Source: Hymenobacter lapidiphilus
GTDB taxonomy: Bacteria; Bacteroidota; Bacteroidia; Cytophagales; Hymenobacteraceae
Assembly (NCBI RefSeq): GCF_003417065.2
Contig: NZ_QVLT01000002.1
Location: 124,001 to 188,000 of the forward strand
DNA: 64,000 bases
Reading direction: 5' to 3'
Shown here: piece after piece, positions 34,373 through 43,211 of the stretch
How the letters are laid out: each line of letters starts with the position of its first letter
How positions within the stretch are numbered: the stretch's first letter is position 1
Notes under the pieces: generated by a model
Databases searched by the model: none
What the model saw: only the letters and a program-made list of their open reading frames with translations
What the model was told of the DNA's origin: nothing
Translations under genes and position numbers: made by a program

Positions 34373-35250
34373 GGGGAAATTGGGGTAGAGGTGGGCGGAA
34401 AGGTGTTCGACACGAGCTGAATAGTTTGTACGGCTTCGGCCACGTCGTGGACGCGCAGTAGCCGCGCCCCGCCGCGCAGGGCCAGGGTGTTGAGGGCAAT
34501 AGTGCCGGCCAGCGCCGCTTCGGGCTGCAGGCCCAGCGGCTTGTACACCATGCTTTTGCGCGACATGCCCGCCAGAACAGGCAGGTTCAGCAGGCTCAGT
34601 TCGTGCAGCCGCCGCAGCAGCTCGTGGCTTTGGGCCGGCGTTTTGGCAAACCCAAAACCAGGGTCGAGCACTACGTCGGTTACGCCGTGGGTACGCAGCG
34701 TGGTCAGCTTATCGCGAAAATAACGAATCAGCTCCAGCACCAGGTCGCCTTCGTAGTGGGTATGCTGGGTCATGGTCTGGGGCGTGCCGCGCAGGTGCAT
34801 CAGAATGTAGGGTACACCCAGGCGGCCGGCAGTGGGCAGCATATCGGCGTCGAGCGTGCCGCCGCTGATGTCGTTGAGGACGTCGGCGCCGGCGGCTACC
34901 GCTTCAACGGCCACTGCCGCCCGGAACGTATCGACCGACAGAAAAGCCTCGGGAAATGCGCGCCGCACGGCCTCCAGAGCCGGCAGCAGGCGGCGCTTTT
35001 CTTCGTCCACTGAAATATCGTCGGCGCCGGGGCGCGAGGAGTAGCTGCCTAAGTCGAGCACGGCGGCTCCGGCGCGCAGCATGGCTTCGGCCCGGCGCAG
35101 CAGGTCGGCTTCGGAAGCCACGCGGCTGCCTTCATAGAACGAGTCGGGCGTCAGGTTGAGGATGCCCATCACCCGTGGGTGGCGCAAATCGAGCACCCGC
35201 CCACCGGGGCAGCGCAGGGTTTGGGCCGGCGAAAAGCATATATCTTGCAT
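34369..35250 (-). CDS. folP: dihydropteroate synthase
   Basis: A 293-residue TIM-barrel enzyme joining p-aminobenzoate to 7,8-dihydropterin pyrophosphate in folate synthesis; target of sulfonamides. MGILNLTPDSFYEGSR is the pyrophosphate-binding loop; LDLGSYSSRPGADDISVDEE, FLSVDTFRAAVA, DVLNDISGG, DVVLDPGFGFAKTPAQ, LAGMSRKSMVY and LRVHDVAEAVQTI complete the family set. The start at 35250 gives a normal length; the 26 residues before it would be repeat-derived. It overlaps cdaA by four bases. Confidence 0.96.
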   Translation of the reverse strand: MQDICFSPAQTLRCPGGRVLDLRHPRVMGILNLTPDSFYEGSRVASEADLLRRAEAMLRAGAAVLDLGSYSSRPGADDISVDEEKRRLLPALEAVRRAFPEAFLSVDTFRAAVAVEAVAAGADVLNDISGGTLDADMLPTAGRLGVPYILMHLRGTPQTMTQHTHYEGDLVLELIRYFRDKLTTLRTHGVTDVVLDPGFGFAKTPAQSHELLRRLHELSLLNLPVLAGMSRKSMVYKPLGLQPEAALAGTIALNTLALRGGARLLRVHDVAEAVQTIQLVSNTFPPTSTPISP

Positions 35251-35284
35251 AGAATTGGGGGCAGAGCGAGGGATAAAAAAGGGC

Positions 35285-35378
35285 GTCATGCTGAGCGAAG
35301 TCGAAGCATCTCTACTGCTTTGGTGCAATAGTATTGATTAGCCAGAGGTAGAGATGCTTCGACTTCGCTCAGCATGAC
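35285..35378. repeat. family A palindrome between folP and the DUF1599 gene
   Basis: Perfect 31-nt arms, 35285-35315 and 35348-35378, loop 32 nt. The arm reads GTCATGCTGAGCGAAGTCGA and ends AGCATCTCTAC. It occupies the divergent intergenic region; compared with the copy at 20032-20139 the arms differ at paired positions in both arms. Confidence 0.95.
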
Positions 35379-35438
35379 ATCGTTTAGGCGAAATCGTAAT
35401 TTTCCCAAGGCCACCAGCAACAAAATAGCCGCAAAAAC

Positions 35439-35996
35439 TTGGAGAATCAAACTCAGCAGCAATACGACCGGGTGATTGCGCAGTGCCGGACGCTGTTTCT
35501 GGCCAAGACCCACGACTACGGGACGGCCTGGCGCATCCTGCGGTTGCCCAGCATCACCGACCAGCTCTACATCAAGGCCCAGCGCATCCGCAGCATCCAG
35601 GAAAAAGGCACCCAGCTGGTAGCCGACGGCGTGGAGGAGGAGTTCGTGGCCATCGTCAACTACTGCGTTATTGCCCTGATGCAGCAACGGCTGCCATCCG
35701 ACGCACCGCTGGACCTGGAGGCCGCCGCCGTGGGCAGCGCCTACGACGAGCAGGTGGCGGAAAACCGGCTGCTGCTGTTCGCCAAGAACCACGACTACGG
35801 CGAGGCCTGGCGGCAGATGCGCATCGAAAGCATCACCGATATCATCCTCATGAAGCTGCACCGCACCAAGCAGATTGAGGACCTGGGCGGCCTGACCAAA
35901 GTGTCGGAAGGCGTGGAGGCCAATTACCGCGACATGCTCAACTACGCCGTATTTGTGCTCATTAAGATGGGCTTTGGAGCTGAAAGCCAAAGCTGA
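35439..35996 (+). CDS. DUF1599 protein with two domain repeats
   Basis: A 185-residue cytosolic protein built from two copies of one unit: LFLAKTHDYGTAWRILRLPSITDQLYIKAQRI and LLFAKNHDYGEAWRQMRIESITDIILMKLHRT, each followed by an acidic helix and a NYCVIAL/NYAVFVL segment. This is the DUF1599 arrangement, resembling a nucleotide pyrophosphohydrolase-like helical fold; activity unproven. In Bacteroidota it commonly lies near folP and the DoxX-type gene, as here. The only start that covers the first motif fully is TTG at 35439; a GTG at 35472 is an alternative. Confidence 0.87.
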   Translation: MENQTQQQYDRVIAQCRTLFLAKTHDYGTAWRILRLPSITDQLYIKAQRIRSIQEKGTQLVADGVEEEFVAIVNYCVIALMQQRLPSDAPLDLEAAAVGSAYDEQVAENRLLLFAKNHDYGEAWRQMRIESITDIILMKLHRTKQIEDLGGLTKVSEGVEANYRDMLNYAVFVLIKMGFGAESQS

Positions 35997-36004
35997 GCGA
36001 CGGT

Positions 36005-36075
36005 GCGACGCAACGGTTGGCGTTTTGTGGTTGAACAACCAATGGCATCGTTGCTGACGCCAACTGTCGCGTCGC
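36005..36075. repeat. family D palindrome
   Basis: Arms 36005-36022 and 36058-36075, 18 nt with two mismatches (GCGACGCAACGGTTGGCG type), loop 35 nt. The loop contains CGTTGCTGAC and ACCAATGGC words that also occur in the loop of the palindrome at 46032-46121, suggesting common origin. Confidence 0.7.
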
Positions 36076-36208
36076 TATAACGTTATCTGCCAAACCCGAA
36101 TCTAAGCCGCATCTTTGCGTACTAGCCCCGGCGCGGTTACCAACTACTTCGGTTGTCGACCGACCTCCCGGAACGGTTGCCAGAATTCTAAGAACCCAAT
36201 ACCCCATC

Positions 36209-37315
36209 ATGAAACAACTTACCCGAATCTGCTGGCTGCTGTTGGGCGCGGTATTTATTTTCTCGGGCCTCATCAAGCTCAACGACCCGGTGGGCACGGC
36301 GCTTAAGCTGGAGGAGTACTTCGAGGTTTTCTCGCGCGACTTTGGCTCGTTTTTCAAGCTGTTTCTGCCCTACACGCGCTTTTTGAGCATCTTTCTGAGC
36401 TCGTTGGAAGTGGTGCTGGGCGTGGCCGTGCTGCTGCGCTGGATGCTGCGGCCCACGCTGCGGGTGCTGCTGGGGCTGCTCGTATTCTTTGGCTTCCTCA
36501 CCTTCTACTCGGCCGCCTTTAACAAGGTAACCGACTGTGGCTGCTTTGGCGACTTCATCAAGCTCACGCCCTGGCAGTCGTTTGCCAAGGACATGCTGCT
36601 GCTGGGCCTGTGGGCCGTGGTATTTTTTAATGAGCGGTACCTGCGCCGGGTGTTCGCCAAGGGCACACTGGGCGTGATGTACATTACGATTGCCTCGGCC
36701 GTGGCCATCGGCATCGGGGTGCGGTCGTTAGGCCATCTGCCCTACTTCGATTTCCTGCCCTACAAGGTGGGTAACGACATCGGGCAGCTGATGAAGCCCC
36801 GCGAGCAGGCCCGTTACCAGTACGTGATGGAGCGCAACGGCGAAAGCAAAGTCTTTGCCGACTACCCCACCGACTCGACCTGGAAATACAAGAGCATGGA
36901 AGTGCTCAATGCCGAAGCCAGCCGCCCCGTCATCACCGATTTTGCCATCTTCGACGCGGAGGGCACCGACCACACCCAGGAGGTGCTCACCGGCAACAAG
37001 CTGCTGCTGATTGTGCAGGGTGTGGTCGCTGCCGACCGTGACCGATTCCAGGAACTTAATCTGCTGCTCGAAGCCGCGGCTAAGTCGCGCAGCCAGATCA
37101 AGCCCCTCATCATCACCAGCAGCAGCCCCCAGCAGTTCGATGCCTTCCGCCACGATGTGAACCTGCCCGGCACCTACTACTTTGCCGACGCCACCGTGCT
37201 TAAGTCCATGATCCGCTCCAATCCCGGCCTGATATTGCTGCAAAACGGCGTGGTGCTGAGCAAATACCACTACCACGACATTCCGGATGCCAGTAAGCTG
37301 GAAGAGGCTTTATAG
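36209..37315 (+). CDS. BT_3928-type DoxX-like membrane protein
   Basis: A 368-residue protein. Residues 1-150 form four membrane helices of the DoxX type (GAVFIFSGLIKLNDPVGTALKLEEYFEVF) with the conserved TDCGCFGDFIKLTPW (two cysteines). Another helix near 160-180 leads to a C-terminal domain of about 180 residues with a thioredoxin-like strand order (KLLLIVQGV, IKPLIITSSS, TYYFADATVLKSMIRSNPGLILLQNGVV). It may couple a membrane quinone or thiol site to a periplasmic domain; role unknown. Part of the folP-DUF1599-DoxX neighbourhood. A weak CATCTTTG lies about 95 bp upstream. Confidence 0.88.
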   Translation: MKQLTRICWLLLGAVFIFSGLIKLNDPVGTALKLEEYFEVFSRDFGSFFKLFLPYTRFLSIFLSSLEVVLGVAVLLRWMLRPTLRVLLGLLVFFGFLTFYSAAFNKVTDCGCFGDFIKLTPWQSFAKDMLLLGLWAVVFFNERYLRRVFAKGTLGVMYITIASAVAIGIGVRSLGHLPYFDFLPYKVGNDIGQLMKPREQARYQYVMERNGESKVFADYPTDSTWKYKSMEVLNAEASRPVITDFAIFDAEGTDHTQEVLTGNKLLLIVQGVVAADRDRFQELNLLLEAAAKSRSQIKPLIITSSSPQQFDAFRHDVNLPGTYYFADATVLKSMIRSNPGLILLQNGVVLSKYHYHDIPDASKLEEAL

Positions 37316-37321
37316 AGATTA

Positions 37322-37406
37322 GTGCTTAGTTGGTAGTGCTTAGTGCTTGGTTTATAGTGCTTGGTACTTGGAACAGGCTAAGCACTATGCGCTACCAACT
37401 AAGCAC
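37322..37406. repeat. family C palindrome between the DoxX gene and the permease gene
   Basis: Arms 37322-37349 and 37379-37406, 28 nt with a few mismatches, loop 29 nt. Words GTGCTTAGTTGGTAG and TAGTGCTTAG recur in other family C copies. The left arm starts 7 bp after one stop and the right arm ends 6 bp before the next ATG, so it fills the intergenic space. Confidence 0.88.
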
Positions 37407-37412
37407 CAACCA

Positions 37413-38472
37413 ATGATTCGTTTTATCCTGAGCAGGCTGTGGCAGGGGGTACTGGTGCTGGCGGGCGTAGCCTGCACAGTGTTTTTCCTGTTTCAGGTGC
37501 TGCCCGGCGACCCGGTGGCGCTGCTGGCCGGCCAACGCTCCGACGCCGCCACCCGCGCCGCCATTGCCGCCGACCTGGGCCTCGACCAGCCCCCTGCCGG
37601 GCCAGCTGCTGGGCTACCTCAACGACGTGTCGCCACTGGGCCTGCACCCGCGCGACTCGGCCGGCGTGGCCCGCTACGGCGGCTGGGCGCTGCTGCCGGT
37701 GGGTGGCGAGCGGGCCGTGGTGCTAAAAGCACCCTACCTGCGCCGCTCTTTCCAGAGCAATAAGGAGGTGCTCAGCATTCTGCTCGACCACTTTACGGGC
37801 ACGCTCTGGCTGGCGCTGGCTGCCATGCTGCTGGCCACGGTGGTGGGCATAGCGCTGGGCATGGTGGCCGCGCTGCGGGCCCACACCTGGCTCGACCGGA
37901 CGCTGGTTTCGACCTCCATTCTGGGCATATCAGTGCCTTCGTTCGTGGCCGGTATTCTGGTGGCCATCACGTTTGGCTACTACTGGAGCAGCTACACCGG
38001 CCTCAACCTCACGGGCCAGCTCTACGAAACCGACCCTTTCACGGGCCGCCATCTGGTGCTCAAAAACCTGCTGCTGCCGGCCCTGGCGCTGGGTGTGCGG
38101 CCGCTGGCCATCATCGTGCAGCTCACCCGCTCGTCTATGCTCGACGTGCTCAGCCAGGACTACATCCGCACGGCGCGGGCCAAGGGGCTGTCGGAATACC
38201 GGGTAGTGATGGGCCACGCGCTCAAAAATGCCCTGAACCCGGTCGTAACGGCCGTATCGGGCTGGCTGGCCTCGCTCATGGCGGGCGCCTTTTTCATCGA
38301 ATACATCTTCAACTGGAAGGGCTTGGGCACCGTTACGCTCCGGGCCGTCGAAAACCTCGATTTCCCGGTGGTCATGGGCGCCACGGTATTCATTGCCGCA
38401 CTGTTCGTGGTAGTCAATATCGTGGTCGATATATTCTACGCCCTGCTCGACCCGCGGGTGAAGCTGGGATGA
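37413..38472 (+). pseudogene. DppB-like ABC transporter permease gene, frameshifted
   Basis: A peptide/nickel-type ABC permease (BPD_transp_1). The first frame encodes FILSRLWQGVLVLAGVACTVFFLFQVLPGDPVALLAG and continues to AADLGLDQP. After a run of five C at 37590-37594 the frame changes, and the protein continues as LPGQLLGYLNDVSPLGLHPRD through the membrane domain to ALLDPRVKLG. The EAA loop is present (YIRTARAKGLSEYRVVMGHALKNALNPVV). Removing one C restores a single ORF of about 352 codons with high similarity on both sides. The break is therefore a recent mutation or a homopolymer error. No partner ABC genes are adjacent. Confidence 0.85.
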
Positions 38473-38561
38473 TTTTGACTGCCGTAAGGAGCCACAGACA
38501 GCGGAAGTAAGCGCGTTCTTTCAAGCACACTAATACAGCAACCCATCAATACCGCAGCCCC

Positions 38562-39080
38562 ATGAAGCTTTACCTGATTGGCATGCCGGGGGCAGGTAAA
38601 ACCACTTTGGGGCGGAGCCTGGCCCAGAGCTACGGGGTGCCGTTTGTTGACCTGGATGCGGAAATCGTGGAGCGGGAGCAGCGCAGCATTTCGGAGTTGT
38701 TTGCCCAGGAAGGCGAGGAGTACTTCCGCCAGCGTGAGGCCGATGCGCTGCGTGCCGTAGTAGCCCGCTACCCGGCCCTGGTGCTGGCCACCGGCGGCGG
38801 CACGCCCTGCTTCCACCACAACCTGGAGGTGCTGCTCGAAACCGGCCTGACACTTTATCTGGCCGTACCGGTGCCCGAGCTGGTGCGCCGCCTCCAGCAT
38901 GCGGCTTCAGTTCGTCCGCTGCTGGCTGCCCCCGATGCGGCCGCCCTCGAAGTGCGCCTGCGTGAAACCTTAGCCGCCCGGCAGCGGTTCTACGACCGCG
39001 CTCCGTTGCGTTGCACCGCGCCCACCTGCTCGCCCGAAGCCGTTCGGCGGCTGGTAGCGCGCTATTCTACTACTGCTTAG
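38562..39080 (+). CDS. aroK: shikimate kinase
   Basis: A 172-residue cytosolic enzyme that phosphorylates shikimate in chorismate synthesis. Walker A GMPGAGKTTLG near the N-terminus, VDLDAEIVE (shikimate-binding Asp), YFRQREADALR, LATGGGTPC and a lid region RPLLAAP. The length is normal. No promoter recognised in the 90 bp upstream. Confidence 0.95.
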   Translation: MKLYLIGMPGAGKTTLGRSLAQSYGVPFVDLDAEIVEREQRSISELFAQEGEEYFRQREADALRAVVARYPALVLATGGGTPCFHHNLEVLLETGLTLYLAVPVPELVRRLQHAASVRPLLAAPDAAALEVRLRETLAARQRFYDRAPLRCTAPTCSPEAVRRLVARYSTTA

Positions 39081-39113
39081 GTATGCGAAACCCGTCTTTG
39101 CGTGGGGTTTGTG

Positions 39114-39121
39114 TATTTTTG
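39114..39121 (+). promoter_or_regulatory. -7 promoter element of the hydroxylase gene
   Basis: TATTTTTG, an exact TAnnTTTG match, 22 bp before the ATG at 39144. Confidence 0.6.
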
Positions 39122-39143
39122 CGCTTCACTATTGCTTACTGGT

Positions 39144-39824
39144 ATGAATACTGCCCCCGAAACCGCGGAAGTTAATGCCCCGTTGGTAACGCCGGTCAAA
39201 ACGCCCGACGCCATCAAGCCCAAGCATAAGGGTTCTGCCCGCCTATTCAAAAACCCCACGCTGGAGCGGCTCACGCACACGCATATTGCAGGCCCGCTCA
39301 CCATTTTCTTTTCGGTGGCGGCCGTGAGCCTGTACTACAGCCTGAGCCGTGGCCTGCTGACGGGCCTGTCGGCCTTCGGGTTGTTCCTGGCTGGTTGGCT
39401 ACTCTTCACGCTGGCCGAGTACCTGATGCACCGCTATGTGTACCATCTCGATGCCAGCACCCCGGCCCGCGCCAAGTTTCAGTACACCATGCATGGAGTG
39501 CACCACGAGTTCCCGAAAGACAAGACCCGCCTGGCCATGCCGCCTATCCTGACGGTGTTCGTAGCCTCGCTGCTGTTCTTTATTTTCCGATTCACCTTCG
39601 GCAACGCCGGTTTCGGGGTACTAGCCGGTTTCGTGTTTGGCTATGCGCTCTACCTGTTTGTGCACTACGCCCTGCACGTATATGCCCCACCAAAAAACTT
39701 CCTCAAGTTCTGGTGGCATCACCACGCCATGCACCACTACAAGCAGGAGGAAATTGCTTTCGGCGTAAGCACCACTCTCTGGGACCATATCGTCGGCACC
39801 ATGCCCAGTAAGAAGGCCAAATAA
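39144..39824 (+). CDS. fatty-acid hydroxylase / sterol desaturase family protein
   Basis: A 226-residue membrane di-iron protein. Four histidine clusters of the family are visible: HRYVYHLD, HGVHHEFPKD, HYALHVY and HHHAMHHYKQE, spaced between hydrophobic segments. The cluster pattern and length resemble the fatty-acid 2-hydroxylase subgroup, which in Bacteroidota could hydroxylate acyl chains of sphingolipids or other lipids (inference). The start at 39144 follows the TATTTTTG promoter; an upstream ATG at 39102 lies ahead of it and is rejected. A strong terminator follows. Confidence 0.88.
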   Translation: MNTAPETAEVNAPLVTPVKTPDAIKPKHKGSARLFKNPTLERLTHTHIAGPLTIFFSVAAVSLYYSLSRGLLTGLSAFGLFLAGWLLFTLAEYLMHRYVYHLDASTPARAKFQYTMHGVHHEFPKDKTRLAMPPILTVFVASLLFFIFRFTFGNAGFGVLAGFVFGYALYLFVHYALHVYAPPKNFLKFWWHHHAMHHYKQEEIAFGVSTTLWDHIVGTMPSKKAK

Positions 39825-39852
39825 GTTAATTTGGTCGCCAATAGTTAAAGGC

Positions 39853-39885
39853 CAAAAGAGCCACTCCGCGAGGAGTGGCTCTTTT
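39853..39885 (+). terminator. rho-independent terminator of the hydroxylase gene
   Basis: AAAAGAGCCACTCC (left) and GGAGTGGCTCTTTT (right) around CGCGA; T4 follows. It lies 28 bp after the stop. Confidence 0.92.
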
Positions 39886-39908
39886 GCTTATGGTCTGGAG
39901 CGAATGGA

Positions 39909-40082
39909 TTAGCCGCGCATCTTGCGCACAATGAACCAAAGTAGTACTACCAACAGAAACACGCCAATAAGGCCCGTCCAGGCCCCAGCCTTGAAGATGG
40001 TGCCGATGGCGTCGCAGCTGCTAAGGGAGAAAGTCAGAAATACTAGTAAGGCGGCAGTAAGGGGGAAACGGTACGTATTCAT
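39909..40082 (-). CDS. small membrane lipoprotein
   Basis: A 57-residue protein: signal segment ALLVFLTFSLSSC with lipobox LSSC, then DAIGTIFKAGAWTG and one membrane helix (LIGVFLLVVLLWFIVRKM). Short proteins of this SSC-DAIGxIFKAG-helix form occur in other Bacteroidota as I recall, without known function. The start at 40082 gives a compact signal; longer versions are unlikely. Confidence 0.72.
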   Translation of the reverse strand: MNTYRFPLTAALLVFLTFSLSSCDAIGTIFKAGAWTGLIGVFLLVVLLWFIVRKMRG

Positions 40083-40178
40083 AAGCCAGGGGAGAGAGTA
40101 AACGGTTGGTTCCCGACTATTCGGGCTAGGCTGATGTACTGTGCCGACTGGCAAAAGGTTGGTTTAGCGATACGTAAA

Positions 40179-40224
40179 AAGCCAAGCGGACCGCCTATCC
40201 GTAGATAAGCGGCCCACTTGGCTT
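40179..40224 (-). terminator. terminator of the tRNA-Asn gene
   Basis: AAGCCAAG...CTTGGCTT with an inner GCGG/CCGC pairing forms a stem followed on the minus strand by five T residues. It begins directly beside the CCA end of the tRNA. Confidence 0.8.
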
Positions 40225-40300
40225 GGCGCTCCCTCCTGGGCTCGAACCAGGGACCCTCTGATTAACAGTCAGATGCTCTAACCGGCTGAGCTAAGGAAGC
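40224..40300 (-). tRNA. tRNA-Asn (anticodon GTT)
   Basis: On the minus strand the seven-base acceptor GCTTCCT pairs with AGGGAGC; the D-arm is GCTC...GAGC, the anticodon arm CTGAC-TGTTAAT-...CAG with anticodon GTT, and the T-arm CCTGG-TTCGAGC-CCAGG. A G discriminator and encoded CCA follow, giving 77 nt including CCA. Followed by an intrinsic terminator. Confidence 0.97.
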
Positions 40301-40395
40301 GGTTATGGCGGCAGTTTTTGCCGTTGCTGGTGCAATATTAAGGTAAAGATCGGGAAGCACCAAACCCGGCTTTCAAAAAATAACAGGTTATTTTT

Positions 40396-40839
40396 CTAGT
40401 TCGTGATTGTCAGGGTATTGCCCGAGAGGGCCGTGCTGTAGCGCCGCATCGGTAGCGTGGCCGGGCCGCCCTGCGGCTGGCCCGTGAAGCCGAATTGTGA
40501 CTGGCAGCAGGGGTCGAAGAGCCGAAAAAGGGGCTCAATGCGCACCCGGGCGCATGTATCCTGGGGCTGGTAGGGGCAGGTGCGGTCGAAAGCCAGGTAG
40601 GTTCCTGCGTTCTGGCGCACCACAATAAGGCCCCGCAGGCCGCCCTTGGTATACACGGCCCCGTTATCGAAGCGCAGGGCGCTGTTCTGCTGGTCGGTCA
40701 GGAATAGCACCTCGTTTACGATGGCCAGCGGAATCTGGGGCTGGGCGTTGGTGCCCGAGTTACAGGCAGCAATGCTCAACGCGGCGGTGGCAAGTAGCAG
40801 GAACCCGGCGAAGCGCGGGGAAAGCAGAATGAAACCCAT
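40396..40839 (-). CDS. Rieske-like lipoprotein without the usual cluster ligands
   Basis: A 147-residue lipoprotein with lipobox IAAC at about residue 25. The mature domain has the strand order and ending of Rieske proteins (YLAFDRTCPYQP...CARV...FDPCCQSQFGFTGQPQGGPATLPMRRY, with the G-x-P-x-G-P-A-x-x-P closing loop), but the Cys-x-His and Cys-x-x-His ligand pairs are replaced: cysteines occur, histidines do not. It therefore probably does not carry a normal [2Fe-2S] Rieske cluster. Similar lipoproteins exist in Bacteroidota as I recall. Role unknown. Confidence 0.7.
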   Translation of the reverse strand: MGFILLSPRFAGFLLLATAALSIAACNSGTNAQPQIPLAIVNEVLFLTDQQNSALRFDNGAVYTKGGLRGLIVVRQNAGTYLAFDRTCPYQPQDTCARVRIEPLFRLFDPCCQSQFGFTGQPQGGPATLPMRRYSTALSGNTLTITN

Positions 40840-40911
40840 ACAGCAAGCGGAAAAGAGAAGCCTTTGGTTCTGCCAACGTGCCCGTGGCCCGAATAGTGCG
40901 CGGATGGCGTC

Positions 40912-41820
40912 TCAGCCCTTGGCTGGCCCGGTGGCAGGATATTCGTAAAAGCCCCGGCCCGATTTGCGGCCGTGGTGGCCGGCATCCACCTTCTGCTGCT
41001 GCAGGCGGCTGGGCCGGAACTTAGCGTCGAAATGAAAGGCCTCGTACATGGCCGATGTGACCAGGTAATTGCTGTCCACCCCAATCAGGTCCATGAGGCG
41101 GAATGGGCCCATGCGGAAACCGGCCGATTCCAGCAGCTCATCAATTACCTCTACCGGTGCTACCTGCTCCTCGGCCAGCTTCAGGCCTTCCACATAGTAG
41201 TGCCGTGCTACCCGGTTCACAATAAAGCCCGGCGCATCGGCCGCCCGCACGGGGCGCTTACCCAGCCGCCCGGCCAGCGCAAATACCGCCGCGGCCACGG
41301 CCGGTGCGGTAGCCACGCCGCTGATAACTTCCACCAGCTTCATAATGGGAGCCGGGTTGAAGAAGTGCATGCCCACCACCCGCTCGGGATGCGGAATGCC
41401 TGCGGCCAGCCGCGTAATGGGGAGCGAAGACGTATTGGAGGCAAAAATGCTCGTCTCCGGATTCTGCCCGGCCAGCTGCCGGAACAACTGTTGCTTCACG
41501 TCGAGCCGCTCTACCACGGCCTCCACAATCAGGTCAGCACGCACCTGCGCCAACTCGTCGGTGAGGGTGAGGCGGGCCAGCGCGGCATCGCGCTCCTCGG
41601 GGCTCAGCTTCTGCTTTTCCACCAGCTTACCCAATCCTGCCGCAATGGCCTGCCGGGCCTTGGGCAGCATGTCGGCGTTTATATCGAACAGAATGGTGGG
41701 TAGCCCGTGTTGCAGGCACACCTGCGCAATGCCCAGCCCCATGGTGCCAGCGCCCACAATGGCCACAGTTTCTATGGAAATAGGCTGGCTGGTGGCAGCA
41801 GAAAGGGTGGGGGAGGTCAT
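40912..41820 (-). CDS. 3-hydroxyacyl-CoA dehydrogenase (3-hydroxybutyryl-CoA dehydrogenase type)
   Basis: A 302-residue NAD(P)-dependent enzyme of fatty-acid or butanoate metabolism. Rossmann site IVGAGTMGLGIAQVCL, IEAVVERLDVKQQLF (as EAVVE), SNTSSLPITRLA, the catalytic GMHFFNPAPIMKLVEVI and the C-terminal GFIVNRV, LLESAGFRMGPFRLMDLIG and FYEYP. The length is normal for the single-domain dehydrogenase. The exact CoA substrate is not predictable. Confidence 0.93.
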   Translation of the reverse strand: MTSPTLSAATSQPISIETVAIVGAGTMGLGIAQVCLQHGLPTILFDINADMLPKARQAIAAGLGKLVEKQKLSPEERDAALARLTLTDELAQVRADLIVEAVVERLDVKQQLFRQLAGQNPETSIFASNTSSLPITRLAAGIPHPERVVGMHFFNPAPIMKLVEVISGVATAPAVAAAVFALAGRLGKRPVRAADAPGFIVNRVARHYYVEGLKLAEEQVAPVEVIDELLESAGFRMGPFRLMDLIGVDSNYLVTSAMYEAFHFDAKFRPSRLQQQKVDAGHHGRKSGRGFYEYPATGPAKG

Positions 41821-41883
41821 AGGTGGCGAGTGTAAAAGGGCGAATCAGCGCAGCAGAAAAACGGCGTAATCAGGTTGAGTAGT

Positions 41884-42957
41884 TTAAATCAGGGATTCGA
41901 ACTGCCGCAGAAAGCGCATATCGTTTTCGGTGAACAGGCGCAGGTCTTTGATCTGGTATTTGAGCATCGTGATGCGCTCAATGCCCATGCCCCAGGCGTA
42001 GCCCGAATAGCGCTCGGCATCGATGCCCGACTGCTCCAGCACGGCCGGATCGACCATGCCGGCGCCCCCGATTTCCACCCACCCGGTGCCCTTGCAGATG
42101 TTGCAGCCCGCGCCTTTGCAAATCAGGCAGGTGATGTCGATTTCGGCCGAAGGCTCGGTGAAGGGGAAGAACGAGGGCCGGAAACGCACCTGCACGTCGT
42201 CGCCGAACAGCTCCTGCACAAAGTAGTACACCGTCTGCTTGAGGTCGGCGAAGCTCACGTTCTCATCAATGAAAAGCGCTTCTACCTGATGAAACATCAT
42301 GTGGGCGCGGGCCGAAATGGCCTCGTTGCGGTACACCCGCCCTGGCATAATACTCCGGATAGGTGGCTTTTGCGACTGCATCACCCGCACCTGCACCGGA
42401 CTGGTATGGGTGCGCAGCAGGTAGCTGGCGGGGGCCTTGGCTTCCGTATCCGAATCTTCCGAATCCGACCCTCCGCTCTTCACGAAAAACGTGTCCTGCA
42501 TGTCGCGGGCGGGGTGGTTTTCGGGGAAGTTGAGGGCCGTAAAGTTGTGCCAGTCGTCTTCAATTTCGGGCCCCTCGGCTACGTTGAAGCCGATGCGGGC
42601 CAGAATGCGCACGATTTCCTCGCGCACCAGGCTCAGCGGGTGGCGCGTGCCCAGGGCCTGGGGCACGGGCGGCAGCGTGTAGTCGAAGGTGGGGTTGGAG
42701 GGGGCGTTGGCCGCGCCGGCTTCCAGCTGCTCACGGCGCTCATCGAAACGGGCCTGGGCCAGTTGCTTGAGCTGGTTGAGGTCTTGGCCCACGGCCCGGC
42801 GGTCGGCGGGCTCTACGCTTTTAAGCTGGTCGAACAGGTCGGCCAGCTGGCCTTTGCGGCCGGTGTAGGCAATGCGGAACTGGTCGAGTTGTTCGGCCGT
42901 GGAAAGGTCGGCGGCCTCAATTTCCGCCCGCACCCGGGCAATGGTTTCCTGTAGCAT
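41884..42957 (-). CDS. pheS: phenylalanine--tRNA ligase alpha subunit
   Basis: A 357-residue class-II aminoacyl-tRNA synthetase subunit. N-terminal coiled coil (about residues 1-90), then the catalytic core: HPLSLVREEIVRILARIGFNVAEGPEIE, TSPVQVRVMQSQKPP, GRVYRNEAISARAHMMFHQVE (motif 2), VRFRPSFFPFTEPSAEID and GMGIERITMLKYQI (motif 3). A Gly/Cys segment CLICKGAGCNICKGTGW is typical of this phylum. The pheT gene is not adjacent. TACCTTTG is followed by four bases and ATG at 42957, so the mRNA is probably leaderless. Confidence 0.96.
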   Translation of the reverse strand: MLQETIARVRAEIEAADLSTAEQLDQFRIAYTGRKGQLADLFDQLKSVEPADRRAVGQDLNQLKQLAQARFDERREQLEAGAANAPSNPTFDYTLPPVPQALGTRHPLSLVREEIVRILARIGFNVAEGPEIEDDWHNFTALNFPENHPARDMQDTFFVKSGGSDSEDSDTEAKAPASYLLRTHTSPVQVRVMQSQKPPIRSIMPGRVYRNEAISARAHMMFHQVEALFIDENVSFADLKQTVYYFVQELFGDDVQVRFRPSFFPFTEPSAEIDITCLICKGAGCNICKGTGWVEIGGAGMVDPAVLEQSGIDAERYSGYAWGMGIERITMLKYQIKDLRLFTENDMRFLRQFESLI

Positions 42958-42961
42958 GGGG

Positions 42962-42969
42962 CAAAGGTA
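42962..42969 (-). promoter_or_regulatory. -7 promoter element of pheS, four bases from ATG
   Basis: The minus strand reads TACCTTTG-CCCC-ATG, identical to the arrangement before ridA at 9969. Confidence 0.7.
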
Positions 42970-43211
42970 GCCTGATTGACGATTGTGTGTTTGGGCTTGC
43001 CTAGTTGGTAAATTTTTTGTGTTGATAATCAACTACATAAACGTGCTGTAAGGCTGGCTGATGTCCGATGCGGGCGTAGTTGGTACGGTTGCTGCAAAAC
43101 CGGCAGGCAGCCGGAGGTACTCGCTTTACAGGCCCCACAGATGTTACCCGCCAACCCGCTTCAGCACATCTTCGCCCCGGGCTGGTTGTTTCACTCCTAA
43201 TTTCCTTTCCG

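Noticed and set aside
37413..38472. Two separate permease genes instead of one frameshifted gene
   Set aside because: The two reading frames join precisely at a C5 run, and together give one complete DppB-like protein; neither part alone is a usual length.
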